From the NCBI RefSeq assembly GCF_000696385.1, contig NZ_JJMN01000018.1, forward strand, positions 1 to 64,000: a stretch of 64,000 bases of DNA. Reading direction: 5' to 3'. The position numbers and the translations under genes were made by a program. The notes under the pieces are model-generated. The model was given only the letters and a program-made list of their open reading frames with translations, was not told the origin of the DNA and made no database searches. The stretch is from Vibrio metoecus. GTDB lineage: Bacteria > Pseudomonadota > Gammaproteobacteria > Enterobacterales > Vibrionaceae. Positions 30,481-44,425 of this stretch are shown here, in pieces; the stretch's first letter is position 1; the number at the start of each line of letters is the position of its first letter.

Positions 30481-30877
30481 GCAGCAGGGCAATGCCTTGA
30501 TTCTGGTGGTTTTTCTTATCGTTGTTGTCGGGTTTGTCGCGCTAGTGGCTAACCGAAATCAAGAGCGTAATAGCCAACATCTGATATCTATGGTGCTCGG
30601 TACTCGCGCAGAAATGGCAGCGCGTTCAGCGCTCAATATTGAACTGAGCCGTTTTTATCAAACCACGACAGAAGGCAGTTGCCACACTAATGCCCAACAA
30701 AATATGGACTTTGATGGGCAAGGATTATCTCAGTGCGAAGCCAGCGTTATATGCAATAATTTAGGTATGTTAGACAGTGGTGAACAGGTTTATCAGTTAA
30801 AAGCGTCAGGTCGCTGCCAAATAGGAGACTGGACACTACAACGCGTTGTTGAAGTAGGAGTAAGAAGTGAAAATTAA
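30452..30877 (+). CDS. mshP: MSHA minor pilin-like MshP (PilX-like)
   Basis: About 141 residues. It has a basic stretch and QQG|NALILVVFLIVVVGFVAL, the N-terminal pattern of PilX/GspK-like pilins, without the usual FTLIE. ATG at 30452 or 30455 is preferred over the TTG at 30446. Overlaps mshO before and mshQ after. Confidence 0.82.
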   Translation: MMPWSTIRRKQQGNALILVVFLIVVVGFVALVANRNQERNSQHLISMVLGTRAEMAARSALNIELSRFYQTTTEGSCHTNAQQNMDFDGQGLSQCEASVICNNLGMLDSGEQVYQLKASGRCQIGDWTLQRVVEVGVRSEN

Positions 30878-33800
30878 ACTATACACGTTGTTGTTACTCT
30901 TGTTCGCTTACTCAATGCCTGCGTTTGCCGTACCTTTGTGTTCCGATATTTTTACCGACCCGCCGAGCCAAAATCACTCTCCTTATGGGCTAGTTCCCCC
31001 TGCTAATTTGCCGAGCTTGGGAAATTTGAACTGCAATGGAAGCAACTGTGGCGTCTTGGCTCCCGGGGACTACCAATACAACTCAGGCACGCTGTCAGGC
31101 TACGCAGTTTCGGTGGCTTCCGGCAAAACCGCGCGCTTATATTTCAATACACTCACGATCAATGATAACACCTACCTTAATACCTCTGGTGACGCAGAAA
31201 ATCTGATTATTTATGTTGCTGGATCATTAGTGCTGAATGGCAATTTACATATCAACGGAATTTTGTATGTAGCGGGTTCGGTAACGATTTCTGCCAATTC
31301 CACTATTACGGGCGCCATTGCGACGGGAGGCGGACTAGCCAATTCAGGAAGCACCGTAGTGGATCTTGAGGCGGTGGAGCTTGCCGACTTCAATGGTATG
31401 TGTCAAAGCGATAAGTTAGTGGCGCGCTATCATCTCGATGAGTCGGCATGGGCCGGTAATACGGAAGAAGTGAAGAATACGGTAGCGAATGCTTTACACG
31501 GTGTGGCGGTTAACGGGGTAAATACGGCCAATCAAACACCAGCCTTACCGGCTGATATCGATTCAAACGGTACATGTGGTTACGGTGTTTTTAATCAGTC
31601 CCAAGCGCAGTACGTGAATATTCCGAATGACTCGGCATTGAATTTTAAAGATGCGTTTACGATTTCAGTTTGGGTTTATCCCAAGAGTTACCCGAACTCA
31701 GATATCATGACCATCATTTCTAAAGATGGTAACTATGAATTTCACTTAGATAGCCAAGGTCGCGTGTATTGGTATTGGGAAAGAGATACCGGAGCGGCTT
31801 TAACGCTCACCTCCACGGCATCCATCCCTCGCAATCAGTGGTCACATATTGCGATTCGTTATGACCGTTATCGCGGCAGTGAGCGGCAAGCTATTTTTAT
31901 TAACGGCCAACTGAATAAATCCGCTAACACGAATTATGTGCTGTTGAACAATAACCTTCCGTTGCAAATAGGAACGGATTTAAGTTCTGCTTCACGGGCG
32001 TTTAATGGATATATTGATGAGCTGTCGATATACGGTTCTGGCTTATCTAATTCAAAAATCGCACAGCTTGCTCAACTCCGGCATTCTTGTCAGCAATCTG
32101 GTTTGCAGTGTTTTTCAGACGACTTTTCTTCACCTAGCCTTAGCGATCAATGGCGAGTCTTTAAAAGTAGTGGAACCTTTACCCCTTCGATTGTGAGTCA
32201 ACGTTTACGTCTCACCGAGGCGAGAGTGAATCAAGCGACGGCTTCGACATTCCAACGTATCTTTCCTGCTGCAGGAAACCGCGTCGAGCTTGAGTTCGAT
32301 TATTTTGCGTATGGGGGAAATGGTGCGGACGGGATTGCGATTGTATTCTCTGATGCCCAAGTTACTCCACAAGTGGGGGCTTTTGGGGGGCCGCTGGGTT
32401 ACGGTTATAAGAATAATGAGCAAAAACCCGGCTTTGCAGGCGGTTGGCTAGGTATCGGTTTAGACGAGTACGGGAATTACTCGATCGAAGGGGGAGGAAA
32501 TGGCCCAGGGGCGAGACGTCAGTCGGTTGTTTTGCGTGGCTCTGGGGCTGGGTATTCTGGATACAATTATTTAGCCGGAACCTGTGCGAATGGCACGGCG
32601 ATGAATCCGAATGGTACTTGCTTGAGCCCAGCAGTTGATGGGACGAATGGTAGCCCCCAGCACCGTTATCAGATCATTATTGACTCAACACAAGCGTCAA
32701 CCTCGATGGTGACAGTAAGGCGTAAAATTGGCACTGGTGCTTGGAGTAACTTGATTGGCCCTTTGAATGTGATGAACTTTCAGGGGCAGGAATCAGTCCC
32801 CAACGAGTTAATCATGTCCATTACTGGCTCGACGGGGTCTTACACCAACTATCATGAAATTGATAATTTCCAAGTGTGCGCGCTTAATTCAAGACCCGTA
32901 GGTGAACAAATTAACCATTTTCGACTGATATTACCAAGCAATGGGCTTACATGTGGTGCCAGTGATGTGGTAATTCAAGCCTGTGCAGATGCCAGTTGTA
33001 GCTCGTTATTTGCTGACCCCGTCAGCGCGAATTTAGTCCCAGCCTCAACACCGAATGCCGATGGTGGCTGGGTTGGTGGGTATAACGCATCACTGACTAA
33101 CGGTGTGGGTACCAAACAGCTGCGCCGTAATACCGCCGGACGAGTCACTGTCGATATTTCGGGCTCAACTCCGACAGCACAGGCTTATAATGAAAATTTA
33201 TGTAGTCGAACAGGGGCTGCGGGTTCATTTTCAAAAAGTAACTGCTACATCGACTTCGCCGACAGCGGCTTTATTGTCGATGTGCCGAATGCTTATGCCA
33301 ACCAAACGGTCACGGCTACCCTAAAAGCAGTGCGTAAAGACAACATTTCGCAGCAATGCTTACCCAGTTTTCAGAATGTGCAGAAATCCGTTGCTTTTTG
33401 GAGTGATTATTTAAATCCAAGCAGTGGCAGCGCCGGATTTAATGCTTTGTCGGTGGGGGTGAATGGAACGAATGTCGGGCAAAGTGCCAATAATGCCCAG
33501 CCAATTAATCTGACTTTTGACCAAAATGGTACAGCGGCCTTCACGGTTTCCTATCGTGAAGCGGGGAATGTAGCTTTAAATGCTCGCTTTACGGGCAGTG
33601 GTGATGAGCAAGATCTGCTTCTCGAAGGGCAAGATAGTTTTATTCGTGTCCCTAAGGCATTGGTTTTGAGTGCAAAAAGTTTTTATAACAGTGATGGCAA
33701 ATGCGCTGCAGCGAATATGAGTTGTAATGTTTTTGCGAGAGCGGATGAAAACTTTGATCTTAATATTCGTGCAGAGGCGGTTGCTGCCGACCCCCGTTCG

Positions 33801-35008
33801 ACGATTCTGACGATTTAACTATCCATAATTATCAGCAAGCGAATATCACTTTACAGCATACTTTAGTTGAACCCGAAGCTGGTGTTTTAGGTGTCTTAGG
33901 TACAAATCAATATACGCACCAACTTGGAGTAAATAGACAAAAAGTTACACAAAAAGTGAGTGAAGTCGGGGTGTTCGATTTCTCTTTGGTCGCTCCAACT
34001 CATTATCTTGGTCTTGATTTAGCGAGTGCCAATCTACCGATTGCCGTTTCATCTACCGGTTCCATTGGGCGCTTTATTCCCGCTTACTTTGCGGTATCGC
34101 CGATGACAGTGTCCTTAGATGCGGCATGTAAAACGGGCAATGCTTTTAGTTATCTCGGGCAGCCGTTCGAGTATTCCAATAGTCCGGGACTCTATTTACA
34201 GCCTAAATCCGCCAATAATGCGGATACGCAAAACTATCTCATCGGCTCTTGGTGGCGTTATAACAATCAATGGAGTGGTCGTACTTACAGTGATAGCGCA
34301 AACGGTGTGAATCTTGGTTTCGATAATCAGCAGACTTCGCCCGTCAGCCGACAGGCATCAAACAACAGTGGCATTGTCTTAAATGGGGAAAAGGTGTGGT
34401 ATCAAAAACCGTTACAACCTAAAGCCGTGTTTAATGCTGCGTTTGATTTGACGTTGAATGCCTCGAACTTAACGGATCAGGATGGGGTTTGTTATCGGCA
34501 AAATGCCGCATCCCCTTGTTTGGGATATACGTTTTCACACATTGATGGGGCCATGCCGCTGTATTGGGGCAAATTAGTTATTCAAGATGTGTATGGACCA
34601 GAAACTCAACCGTTGGATCAGCCGATCTACATTGAGCATTACACAACGAATGGTTTTGTACGCACCACAGACGATAGTTGCACAGGGTTACCGGATATCA
34701 CGGGCTTTACGTTGCCATCAAACGACTATACGGTGCTGACTTCAGGCGTTCCTGTTCCACCGCAAATATTGGCTGAGCATCCTAGTGCTACGTTGATCCG
34801 AGGTCAGAGAGCGATTCGCTTTAGTGCGCCGGGAGCGGGTGCTCGTGGGGTGATTGACTCGGTGTTGGATCTCAATGCGCACAACTTACTGTGGCTCGCT
34901 GAAGACAAAGATGGTGACGGCAGCTTTGATCAAACCACCCAAGGTCGAGTGCAATTTGGTTTGTACCGTGGCAGTGATCGGGTGATCTGGTGGCGCGAAT
35001 CAAATTAA
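30867..35008 (+). CDS. mshQ: MSHA-associated large adhesin-like protein MshQ (frameshifted)
   Basis: About 1380 residues if restored. A signal peptide (cleavage after SMPAFA) is followed by a small beta domain, a LamG/concanavalin-like domain (about 195-400: YVNIPNDSALNF..., ISVWVYP, NQWSHIAIRYD), an L-type-lectin-like region (about 410-670) and a long C-terminal region conserved in MshQ proteins. It is the likely tip or surface adhesin of the pilus. The frame breaks at a C5 run (33791-33795): the upstream frame stops at 33818, and the other frame reads DDSDDLTIHNYQQAN and continues to 35008. One missing C or two extra bases would explain it. Confidence 0.88.
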
Positions 35009-35109
35009 TGACTAAGCACTCAATGGATCCCGATTTCTCTCATTCCGTTAGATAACTGTTAGAAATTGCGTGTTTCAGTCCATGTTTATGGATCAACGCC
35101 TTGCTGTGA

Positions 35110-36219
<1,110 letters not shown>

Positions 36220-36275
36220 ACCGTAGTGTCGTGCCCCATGCATGGCATTTTGCTCAGCGCTAGGATGGTTATTGG

Positions 36276-37166
36276 ATGAAACCTATCTTTGGTCGAGGAC
36301 CTTCTCTGCAGCTGCGGCTATTTTTTGCGGTTATGCTATCAGCCAGCCTTATGCTGGCTGATAGTCGTTTAGGTGCATTCTCACATGTGCGCTTTCTGCT
36401 CAATAGTCTGGTTGCGCCTATTCAGTACGCAGCGGATCTACCGCGCGTACTGTTTGACGATTTTTATGACAGCATCAGCTCCCACCAGCAGTTACGGGAA
36501 AATAACCAACTGCTCAAGCGGGAAGTGTTGACGCTAAAAAGTAATTTGCTACTGCTTGAACAGTACAAAGAAGAAAACCAACGGTTTCGTAAATTGCTCG
36601 GCTCCTCCTTTTTGCGTGATGAGAAAAAGGTCGTGACGGAAGTGATGGCAGTCGATACCTCGCCTTATCGTCACCAAGTGGTGATTGATAAAGGCCGGAT
36701 TGATGGTGTGTATGAAGGTCAGCCGATCATCAACGAAAAAGGCATTGTCGGTCAGGTCACTTTTGTGGCTGCGCACAATAGCCGAGTTTTACTGCTGATT
36801 GACCCTAATACGGCGATCCCAGTTCAGAACATTCGTAATGATATTCGAGTGATCGCTTCGGGGAATGGGCAGACGGATCAAATCCAACTCGAACATATCC
36901 CTACCAGTACCGATATTGAAGTCGGCGATATGCTGGTGACTTCTGGCTTAGGCGGCGTTTACCCTGAAGGCTACCCAGTGGCGATTGTGTCACAAGTCGA
37001 TAAAGACACCCGCCGTGAGTTTGCCTCGATCAAGGCGGATCCTGTGGTGGAGTTTGATCGCTTGCGTTATTTGCTACTGATCTGGCCAAACGAAGATCGT
37101 TTACAGAAAGTCATGCAGGCCGATCCGCAGTTGCTTTTAGAGGAAGAAGCCAATGATCAGCAGTGA
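36276..37166 (+). CDS. mreC: Rod shape-determining protein MreC
   Basis: 296 residues: one N-terminal membrane helix, a coiled coil (about 65-105) and two periplasmic beta barrels. It links MreB to the PBP2/RodA wall synthase. Overlaps mreD by 14 bases. Confidence 0.95.
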   Translation: MKPIFGRGPSLQLRLFFAVMLSASLMLADSRLGAFSHVRFLLNSLVAPIQYAADLPRVLFDDFYDSISSHQQLRENNQLLKREVLTLKSNLLLLEQYKEENQRFRKLLGSSFLRDEKKVVTEVMAVDTSPYRHQVVIDKGRIDGVYEGQPIINEKGIVGQVTFVAAHNSRVLLLIDPNTAIPVQNIRNDIRVIASGNGQTDQIQLEHIPTSTDIEVGDMLVTSGLGGVYPEGYPVAIVSQVDKDTRREFASIKADPVVEFDRLRYLLLIWPNEDRLQKVMQADPQLLLEEEANDQQ

Positions 37167-37641
37167 TATCAAAGGCCGTATGGTCATTATGGCCTCTTTT
37201 TTATTGGCATTAGTCCTCCAAACCATTCCATGGCCGGGAACGCTAGATCTCTTCCGGCCGCCATGGTTACTGCTGGTGTGTTGCTACTGGGTGCTAGCAC
37301 TGCCGCATCGGGTGAATGTAGGCAGTGCCTTAGTCATGGGATTGCTGTGGGATCTGCTGTTAGGTTCCACTTTGGGGATCCGCGGCATGATGATGTCGAT
37401 TGTCATCTACATTGTCGCGATGAACTTCTTGGTGTTGCGTAACATGGCTCTATGGCAACAGGCGATTGTGATCGGCTTACTGTCGATGACATTAGAAGTC
37501 CTGATCTTCTGTGGTGAGTACCTCATTCAGAACGTGACATTCAATCCTTTATCACTCTGGAGTGGCGTGATTGCCTGTATACTTTGGCCGTGGATGTTTT
37601 TATTACTGCGCCGAGTTCGCCGCCATTGGCATGTGAAATGA
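37153..37641 (+). CDS. mreD: Rod shape-determining protein MreD
   Basis: 162-residue membrane protein with five to six helices, completing the MreBCD set. Its TGA overlaps the ATG of maf. Confidence 0.94.
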   Translation: MISSDIKGRMVIMASFLLALVLQTIPWPGTLDLFRPPWLLLVCCYWVLALPHRVNVGSALVMGLLWDLLLGSTLGIRGMMMSIVIYIVAMNFLVLRNMALWQQAIVIGLLSMTLEVLIFCGEYLIQNVTFNPLSLWSGVIACILWPWMFLLLRRVRRHWHVK

Positions 37642-38201
37642 CGATATCAAAATTAGTTCTGGCTTCGGGGTCGCCAAGACGCCGTGAATTGCTCGCACAA
37701 ATGGGCTATCAATTTGACGTTGTGGTACCGAATGTCGAAGAAACGCGTGGGGCGACAGAGTCGCCCGCGCAATATGTTGAGCGTCTGTCTCGCGATAAAG
37801 CGTTAGCAGGTGCAGCGTTGGTGGAGTCCGGTGCTATCGTCATCGGCTCCGATACCATTGTGGTCAAAGATCAAGAGGTGTTGGAAAAGCCACGTGATTT
37901 TGCAGATGCCAAAGGCATGTTGCTTAAACTCTCTGGGCATCAACACCAAGTGATGACCGCCGTGAGCGTGACTCAAGGTGGCATTACGCACTCTGTGGTG
38001 GTGACCACAGAGGTGTGGTTTAAAACTTTGTCAGAACAAGAAATAGAAGCGTATTGGCAAAGTGGTGAGCCCTGCGATAAAGCTGGCAGTTACGGCATTC
38101 AGGGATTGGGTGGACGATTTGTTACGAGGATTGAAGGCAGCTACCACGCGGTAGTGGGATTGCCACTCTACGAGACTGACCAGCTTCTGCACAAATTCTA
38201 A
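37638..38201 (+). CDS. Maf/YhdE-type nucleoside triphosphate pyrophosphatase
   Basis: 187 residues from [19 protein letters not shown]. SxSPRR and the GSDT(I)V and KPRD motifs define the Maf family, which hydrolyses non-canonical or modified dNTP (dTTP/UTP in the YhdE branch). I chose the ATG overlapping the mreD stop (ATGA); the longer frame upstream reads through mreD. Confidence 0.9.
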   Translation: MTISKLVLASGSPRRRELLAQMGYQFDVVVPNVEETRGATESPAQYVERLSRDKALAGAALVESGAIVIGSDTIVVKDQEVLEKPRDFADAKGMLLKLSGHQHQVMTAVSVTQGGITHSVVVTTEVWFKTLSEQEIEAYWQSGEPCDKAGSYGIQGLGGRFVTRIEGSYHAVVGLPLYETDQLLHKF

Positions 38202-38226
38202 TCATTTTAATCATTGAGGTGCGCTC

Positions 38227-39697
38227 ATGAGTGCAGAGTTGCTGTTAAACGTCACGCCGAGTGAAACTCGGGTGGCAATGATTGAAGGGGGAATCCTTCA
38301 AGAAATCCACATTGAACGTGAAGCCAAACGCGGCATTGTTGGCAATATTTACAAAGGCAAAGTGAGCCGGGTATTACCGGGGATGCAAGCGGCGTTTGTG
38401 GATATTGGGCTCGACAAAGCCGCCTTCTTACATGCCTCAGATATTGTGCCGCATACAGAATGTGTTGCGGAAAGTGAGAAGCAGCAATTCCAAGTTCGTG
38501 ATATCTCCGAGCTGGTGCGCCAAGGACAAGATATTGTGGTGCAGGTGGTGAAAGATCCGCTGGGTACCAAAGGTAGCGCGCCTAACCACGGATATCACGC
38601 TGCCCTCTCGCTATCTGGTGTTTATGCCGGGAGCGAGCCATGTCGGTGTATCACAACGCATTGAAAGTGAAGCCGAACGTGAGCGACTAAAAAAAGTGGT
38701 GTCACACTATTGTGATGAGCATGGTGGATTCATTATTCGTACCGCGGCGGAAGGCGCAAACGAGAAAGAACTCACTCAAGATGCCGCCTTTCTTAAGCGT
38801 TTATGGTCAAAAGTCATCGAACGGCGCAGCAAATACAAAAATCGCTCCATGCTGTATGGCGAATTGGGTTTAGCCCAACGAATTTTGCGTGATTTTGTTG
38901 GCACCGAGCTGACCAAAATTCTGGTCGATTCAAGACAAGAGTACGAAAACCTAAAAGAATTCACCTCTGAATACGTGCCTGAACTCACCGCTAAGCTCGA
39001 TTTGTACCACGGTGATAAACCGATTTTCGATATGTACGATACGGAGAACGAAATTCAGCGTTCTTTGGAGCGTAAAGTGGAACTGAAATCGGGTGGGTAT
39101 TTGATCATTGATCAGACCGAAGCCATGACCACGATTGACATCAATACGGGGGCGTTTGTTGGCCGCCGTAATCTCGAAGAAACCATTTTCAATACCAACA
39201 TCGAAGCGACTCAGGCCATTGCTCGTCAGCTGCGTCTACGCAATCTTGGTGGCATCATTATCATCGACTTTATCGATATGGCTTCGGATGAACATCGTAA
39301 GCGAGTGCTAACCTCTTTAGAAACGGCGCTGATGAAAGATCGGGTGAAAACCAATATCAACGGTTTTACTCAGCTCGGTCTGGTAGAGATGACACGTAAA
39401 AGAACCCGTGAAAGTATTGAACATGTGCTCTGTTCGACTTGTCCAACCTGTGAAGGTCGCGGCAGTGTCAAAACAGTGGAGTCCGTCTGTTTTGAAATTC
39501 TCCGTGAAATCACTCGTGTTAACCGTGCGTATGATGCAGACAAATTTGTGGTCTACGCCTCTCCTGCCGTGGCAGACACTTTGCAAGGCGAAGAGTCACA
39601 CGCATTAGCCGAGTTGGAAGTGTTCATTGGCAAAGAGGTGCGCATTCAAGCGGAGCCACTCTACAACCAAGAACAGTTTGATGTAGTCATGATGTAA
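38227..39697 (+). CDS. rng: Ribonuclease G (frameshifted)
   Basis: Endoribonuclease of the RNase E/G family that matures the 5' end of 16S rRNA and degrades some mRNAs. An S1 domain (about 38-125) is followed by the catalytic core with DIDFID-type metal residues (IIIIDFIDM) and the zinc-link CSTCPTCEGRG. An extra A at 38575 (GGT-A-GCG) breaks GTKGARLTTDITLPSRYLVF. Without it the protein is 489 residues, exactly as in E. coli. It follows maf by 25 bp and is probably cotranscribed with it and yhdP. Confidence 0.94.
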
Positions 39698-39709
39698 ATA
39701 GGGCATCGG

Positions 39710-42700
39710 GTGATTTCGACAGTAACCCGCCTCGGGCGGATCCTTATGTGGCTGCTGGTCAGCCTATTGATAGTGCTGGCTTTAGCCGTCACTGGTCTGC
39801 GTATTTTGCTGCCTCAGATGAACCGTTTTCAGGCGGAGATTCAGGATTGGCTGAACCAAAATTCGTCGGTACAAGTGGCGATTGCTGATGTACAGGGTTA
39901 CTGGCGCAACACCCATCCCTCTCTTTCTCTACAAACCCTGCAAGCCCACTGGCCAGACAGCAATGACATTCAGCTCAATGCCGCTAGCATCGAGATTGAA
40001 TTTGATTTATTGCAGTCACTTTTGCAGCGACAGCCTGTCATCGCAGACTTAACGGTAAATGGCATGGTGCTGGATCTCAGGGCGATTGATTGGTTGGCTC
40101 TGGAGCAAAACCCTAACCCTCGGCAATCTCGCCAAGGACGAGTGGTAAAGCAACTGGACGATTTGCTTTTGCGTCAGCTGGATGACTTCAGCTTAAAAAA
40201 TTCTGCCATTCTCTACCGCACCTTTGCCGGTGATCTGCGTCAGCTCGATATCGACAAATTACGTTGGCAAAACCGTGGGCCGCGTCATTTTACGGAAGGG
40301 GTGGTGAGCATTGCAGGAACCAATATCAACTCTTTGTTAGTGAGTGCCAACTTTACCGACCATGGTTCGCTGCGTGATGTTTCGGGCGATTTCTATGTGA
40401 GTGCCGACAAGGTTCGCGTGTTGCCTTGGTTAACCCGTTATCTGAAAGACCAAACTGGGATTCAAAAAGGCCAATTGAGCTTTAATGGTTGGGCGACGCT
40501 TGAACACAATCAACCGGTTGATGGTTATGTTGAACTTAAGCCTTCGGAGTTGGTGTGGCAAAACGCTGAGCAGCGTCATGAGCTACTGCTAGAATCAGGG
40601 ATTGTTGAATTAAAACCGACCAAACTTGGTTGGCAAGTGAATGCCCACTCACTGCGATTACGCAGTGATGATGCACTTTGGCCTCTGATGGATGTGGCGA
40701 TGGATTGGCAGCCCGACCAATGGCGGCTTAATCTCTCCCAACTGAATATTGAGAGCTTATTACCACTGACGAAGCTGATTCCAGAGTCTCAAACACTCAA
40801 CCACTGGTTAGAGATATTACAACCCAAAGGAATGCTAGAAGATGTGCGCATTGCTAAAGGTGCCACGCTGGAATCGCTACACTATTCGGCCTCACTCATT
40901 GATGGTGGCATTGCACAGTGGGAATTACTGCCACAGGTGAATGCACTGCAAGCACAAATCCAAGGTTCACTCAACCAAGCTCGCATTCATGCCACCTTGG
41001 TCGATGATGTGCTGCCATATGGTCAAGTATTCCAAGCGCCACTCAATATTCGTCAAGGCGAAGTGGATATGGTGTGGCAGCAAGGTGAGCAGGGATGGTC
41101 ACTCTGGGCGGATAAAGTCACGGTGGCGACGCCCGATTTGCAAGCACTTGGCGCGTTTCGTCTTGATTTTCCCAATAATGCCAGCCCATTTCTCTCTTTC
41201 TACACCGAAGCGGATCTGTTTAACGCGGGGGAAACGTGGCGCTATTTACCAACATTGGCTTTGGGGCAAGAGCTGACCGATTACCTCTCGACCGCTATTC
41301 AAGCGGGGCAAGTTAATACCGCCAAACTGGTGTGGTATGGCGCATTGGATCAGTTTCCTTATCGGATGCACAACGGTGTTTTTCAAGCGTGGGTTGGCTT
41401 AAAAGAGGCCAAATTTGCCTTTGATACGGCATGGCCACCGATCACCAATCTGCAACTGGATCTCTTGTTCGAAAATGATGCCATGTATCTGGACTCGCAC
41501 TCGGCGACTTTGATGGATGTCACCGGTGAGCGGATCACAGGCCGCATTCCTGAATTGGCGGAGTTCGGCCACATCGAAATTGAAGCCGTTGCCAGTGCCA
41601 AGCAAGGTAATGCAATCCGCAACTACATGATGGCGACGCCTTTAGTCGATTCTGTGGGCGCCGCGCTCACTACCATTCAAGTTAAAGGCCCGGTGCGCTC
41701 AGAGTTTCAGCTCAATATTCCATTCCACAGTGATGCAGAGCCGCGTGCGTGGGGCTTTGCTGAATTGAATAACAACTCGGTGGATATTGATACTCCCCCG
41801 ATGAGCCTGAAATCCGTTTCTGGGAAAATTGAATTTGATAATGATCGGGTCAGTGCTGCTGGCTTAGATGCCCGCTTGCTCAAACAACCGGTTTCGATTG
41901 ATTTTAAAGGTGAAGATGTCCAAACGAGGCAACGCGGTCAGCATTGACGTTATCGGGGATTGGGAAGTCAAACCGCTGATTCCTTTCGTCGGTGAGCGTT
42001 GGCTTAGCCGTGTGAAAGGCCATGCCCCTTGGCAGGCTAGGGTTGATATTCAGCTCAACGATGTGGGTTTTACTTATCAGTTGGATGGCAAAGCGGATCT
42101 CCGAGCATTAGAAAGCCGCTATCCTTTCCCACTCAAAAAAGCGCTCAAGGTGAAAGGTCAAGCGTTGCTGCAAGCCTCAGGCAATCAAGAAATGGTTTCG
42201 GCTCGATTGCAACTGCCGCAAGCGAAATACCAAGCCGAGATAGATTTAACACCGAAAGTGCCTACGCTGAAAGCAACCAATCTGGTGCTTGGACAAGGGA
42301 GTTTCAAAATCAGTCCCGTGGTTGGTCACCATGTACAGTTGCGCAGTCAAGCATTTAACCTTGATGACTGGTTGAGTATTGCCAGTGAAAAGCCCGCGCC
42401 GAAAGCGGGGAAATCTAAGTTAGCCAGTTTAAACACGCCAACTATACCCATGCCGGAGCGCATTGACGTAGGAGTGAAAGAACTAACATTCGCGGGTTTA
42501 GAATGGAATGACGTGGATTTAAATGCGCGACGTAAGGATTTAGGCTGGTTACTCAGTGTCGATAGCCAAGAAATCAAAGGCCAAGCGAACTATATTGAGC
42601 CTTATGATTTGAGTATTGCGCTGGACCGTTTGCATCTGTTTTTACCTCAGTTGGAATCGGTTGGAGAAGAAGCGTTGCTGGTGGATATTGATCGCAAGAA

Positions 42701-43589
42701 GTTGCCGTTGATTTCCGATTTTGATCGCCAGTTCCATCAATGGATGCCCAATCTGACCTTGACCATCAAAGACTTCTGGTTGCAGGGTTACAAAATCGGC
42801 CAAGCGAATGTCGATTTTCAGCGCCAAGGCGATACGTTGCTGTGGAAGAGTATCGATTTCACCAGTGGGACCAACCAACTGCACGTGAATGGTACCTGGA
42901 CGCTGACCGATACACAGAGTCATACCCAAATGAATTTGGACATGAAAGGCGATAACAACAGCGATCTGATGGCACGCTTTGGGATTAACTCTGGCATTCA
43001 ACGCGCTCCCTTTGAGATTACAGCCAATACACAATGGGATGGTGCACCGTGGTCAATGCAGGTCAATACGCTGCAAGGTAAGGTCGACACTAAACTTGGC
43101 AAAGGGGTCATTTCCGATGTCAGCGGCGCGGCGCGGCTGCTAGGCTTGTTTAGTCTCGATTCGATCATCCGTAAAATGAAACTGGATTTCAGTGATGTGT
43201 TTGATAAAGGGATGGCGTTTGATTCAATCACAGGCAGTGGCGAAATTTCGCAAGGGGTTTTCGTCACGAACAACATCAAAATGGATGCAGTGGCCGGTGA
43301 TATGACCATCAAAGGTTTGGCCGATCTCAATACCCGTACTGTGGATGCCGAAGTGAATTTCGTGCCAGATATTACCTCGGGAATCCCAGTGTTGACCGCC
43401 TTTGCGGTAACACCACAAACGGCGCTGTATGTGTTGGCGATCACGACCGTGATCTCGCCGGTGGTGGAAGTTTTCACTCAGGTCAACTATGAAGTTAAAG
43501 GACCGCTCGATTCACCAACGGTGAAAGAGCTTTCGCGGAGCAAAGGCGAATTTAAGTTGCCGGAAAAGCTGCGCAAACTGGCAGAATAG
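39710..43589 (+). CDS. yhdP: YhdP: AsmA-like phospholipid-transport protein (frameshifted)
   Basis: About 1292 residues. An N-terminal membrane anchor is followed by a very long beta-rich periplasmic groove of the AsmA/TamB type. E. coli YhdP carries phospholipids toward the outer membrane. One extra base in CAAACGAGG (41922-41926) shifts the frame between ...SIDFKGEDVQ and RGNAVSIDVIGDW. GTG start at 39710, 12 bases after rng. Ends nine bases before the nitrilase gene. Confidence 0.9.
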
Positions 43590-43597
43590 GGAAGAAA

Positions 43598-44425
43598 ATG
43601 CAACGAGTTGGACTGATCCAAATGACCTCAGGGTCAGAGGTAAGTACCAATCTGGCTTACTTGCAAGAGCAGGTGGCACTGCTCGCTCAGCAAGGGGCGC
43701 AATGGATTGTGACACCGGAAAATGCACTGCTGCTGGGCAATCGTGAGCAATACCATCAGCAAGCGGAACCCTTGGATAACGGGCCGGTTCAGCACACGTT
43801 GTCGAACCTCGCCAAACAACATGGTGTGTGGCTGCTCATCGGCAGTATGCCGATCCGCCATGCGAATGGCGTAACCACTAGCAGCCTGTTGTGGAATGCA
43901 CAAGGTGAACGAGTGGCGGTTTACGATAAACTGCACATGTTCGATGTGGATGTTGCCGATGGTCACCAGCGTTATCGTGAGTCGGAAACCTTTACCCCAG
44001 GTCAACAAGTGGTGGTGGCGGAAACGCCGTTTGGTCAACTCGGTTTGTCGATTTGCTACGATGTGCGCTTTCCGCACTTATACGCAGAATTGCGTCGCCA
44101 AGGCGCACAGATTTTGTTGATTCCAGCGGCCTTTACCGCGGTGACGGGCCAAGCGCATTGGGAAGTGCTACTGCGCGCCCGAGCCATTGAAACTCAATGT
44201 TGGGTGATTGCGGTCGGCCAGACCGGACACCATCCTTGCGGGCGCGAAACATGGGGACATTCGATGGTGATTAGCCCGTGGGGTGAAGTGATCGCGAATT
44301 TAGGCCCAACAGTACAAAGTAAAGTGGTAGAGTTTGACCTCACCACACTCGATTCTGTGAGACGCGCGATGCCGATTGAACGGCACACGCGTTTTACCCA
44401 TCAATTAATAGAGAACACACACTGA
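43598..44425 (+). CDS. Nitrilase-family carbon-nitrogen hydrolase (Nit-like amidase)
   Basis: 275 residues with the full Glu-Lys-Cys triad: E41 in TPENA, K111 in YDKLHMFD and C153 in ICYDVRFP. The close family members include deaminated-glutathione amidases (NitA/YbeM, Nit1), and [10 protein letters not shown] fits that branch; the substrate is inferred. Stop overlaps the tldD start. Confidence 0.87.
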   Translation: MQRVGLIQMTSGSEVSTNLAYLQEQVALLAQQGAQWIVTPENALLLGNREQYHQQAEPLDNGPVQHTLSNLAKQHGVWLLIGSMPIRHANGVTTSSLLWNAQGERVAVYDKLHMFDVDVADGHQRYRESETFTPGQQVVVAETPFGQLGLSICYDVRFPHLYAELRRQGAQILLIPAAFTAVTGQAHWEVLLRARAIETQCWVIAVGQTGHHPCGRETWGHSMVISPWGEVIANLGPTVQSKVVEFDLTTLDSVRRAMPIERHTRFTHQLIENTH

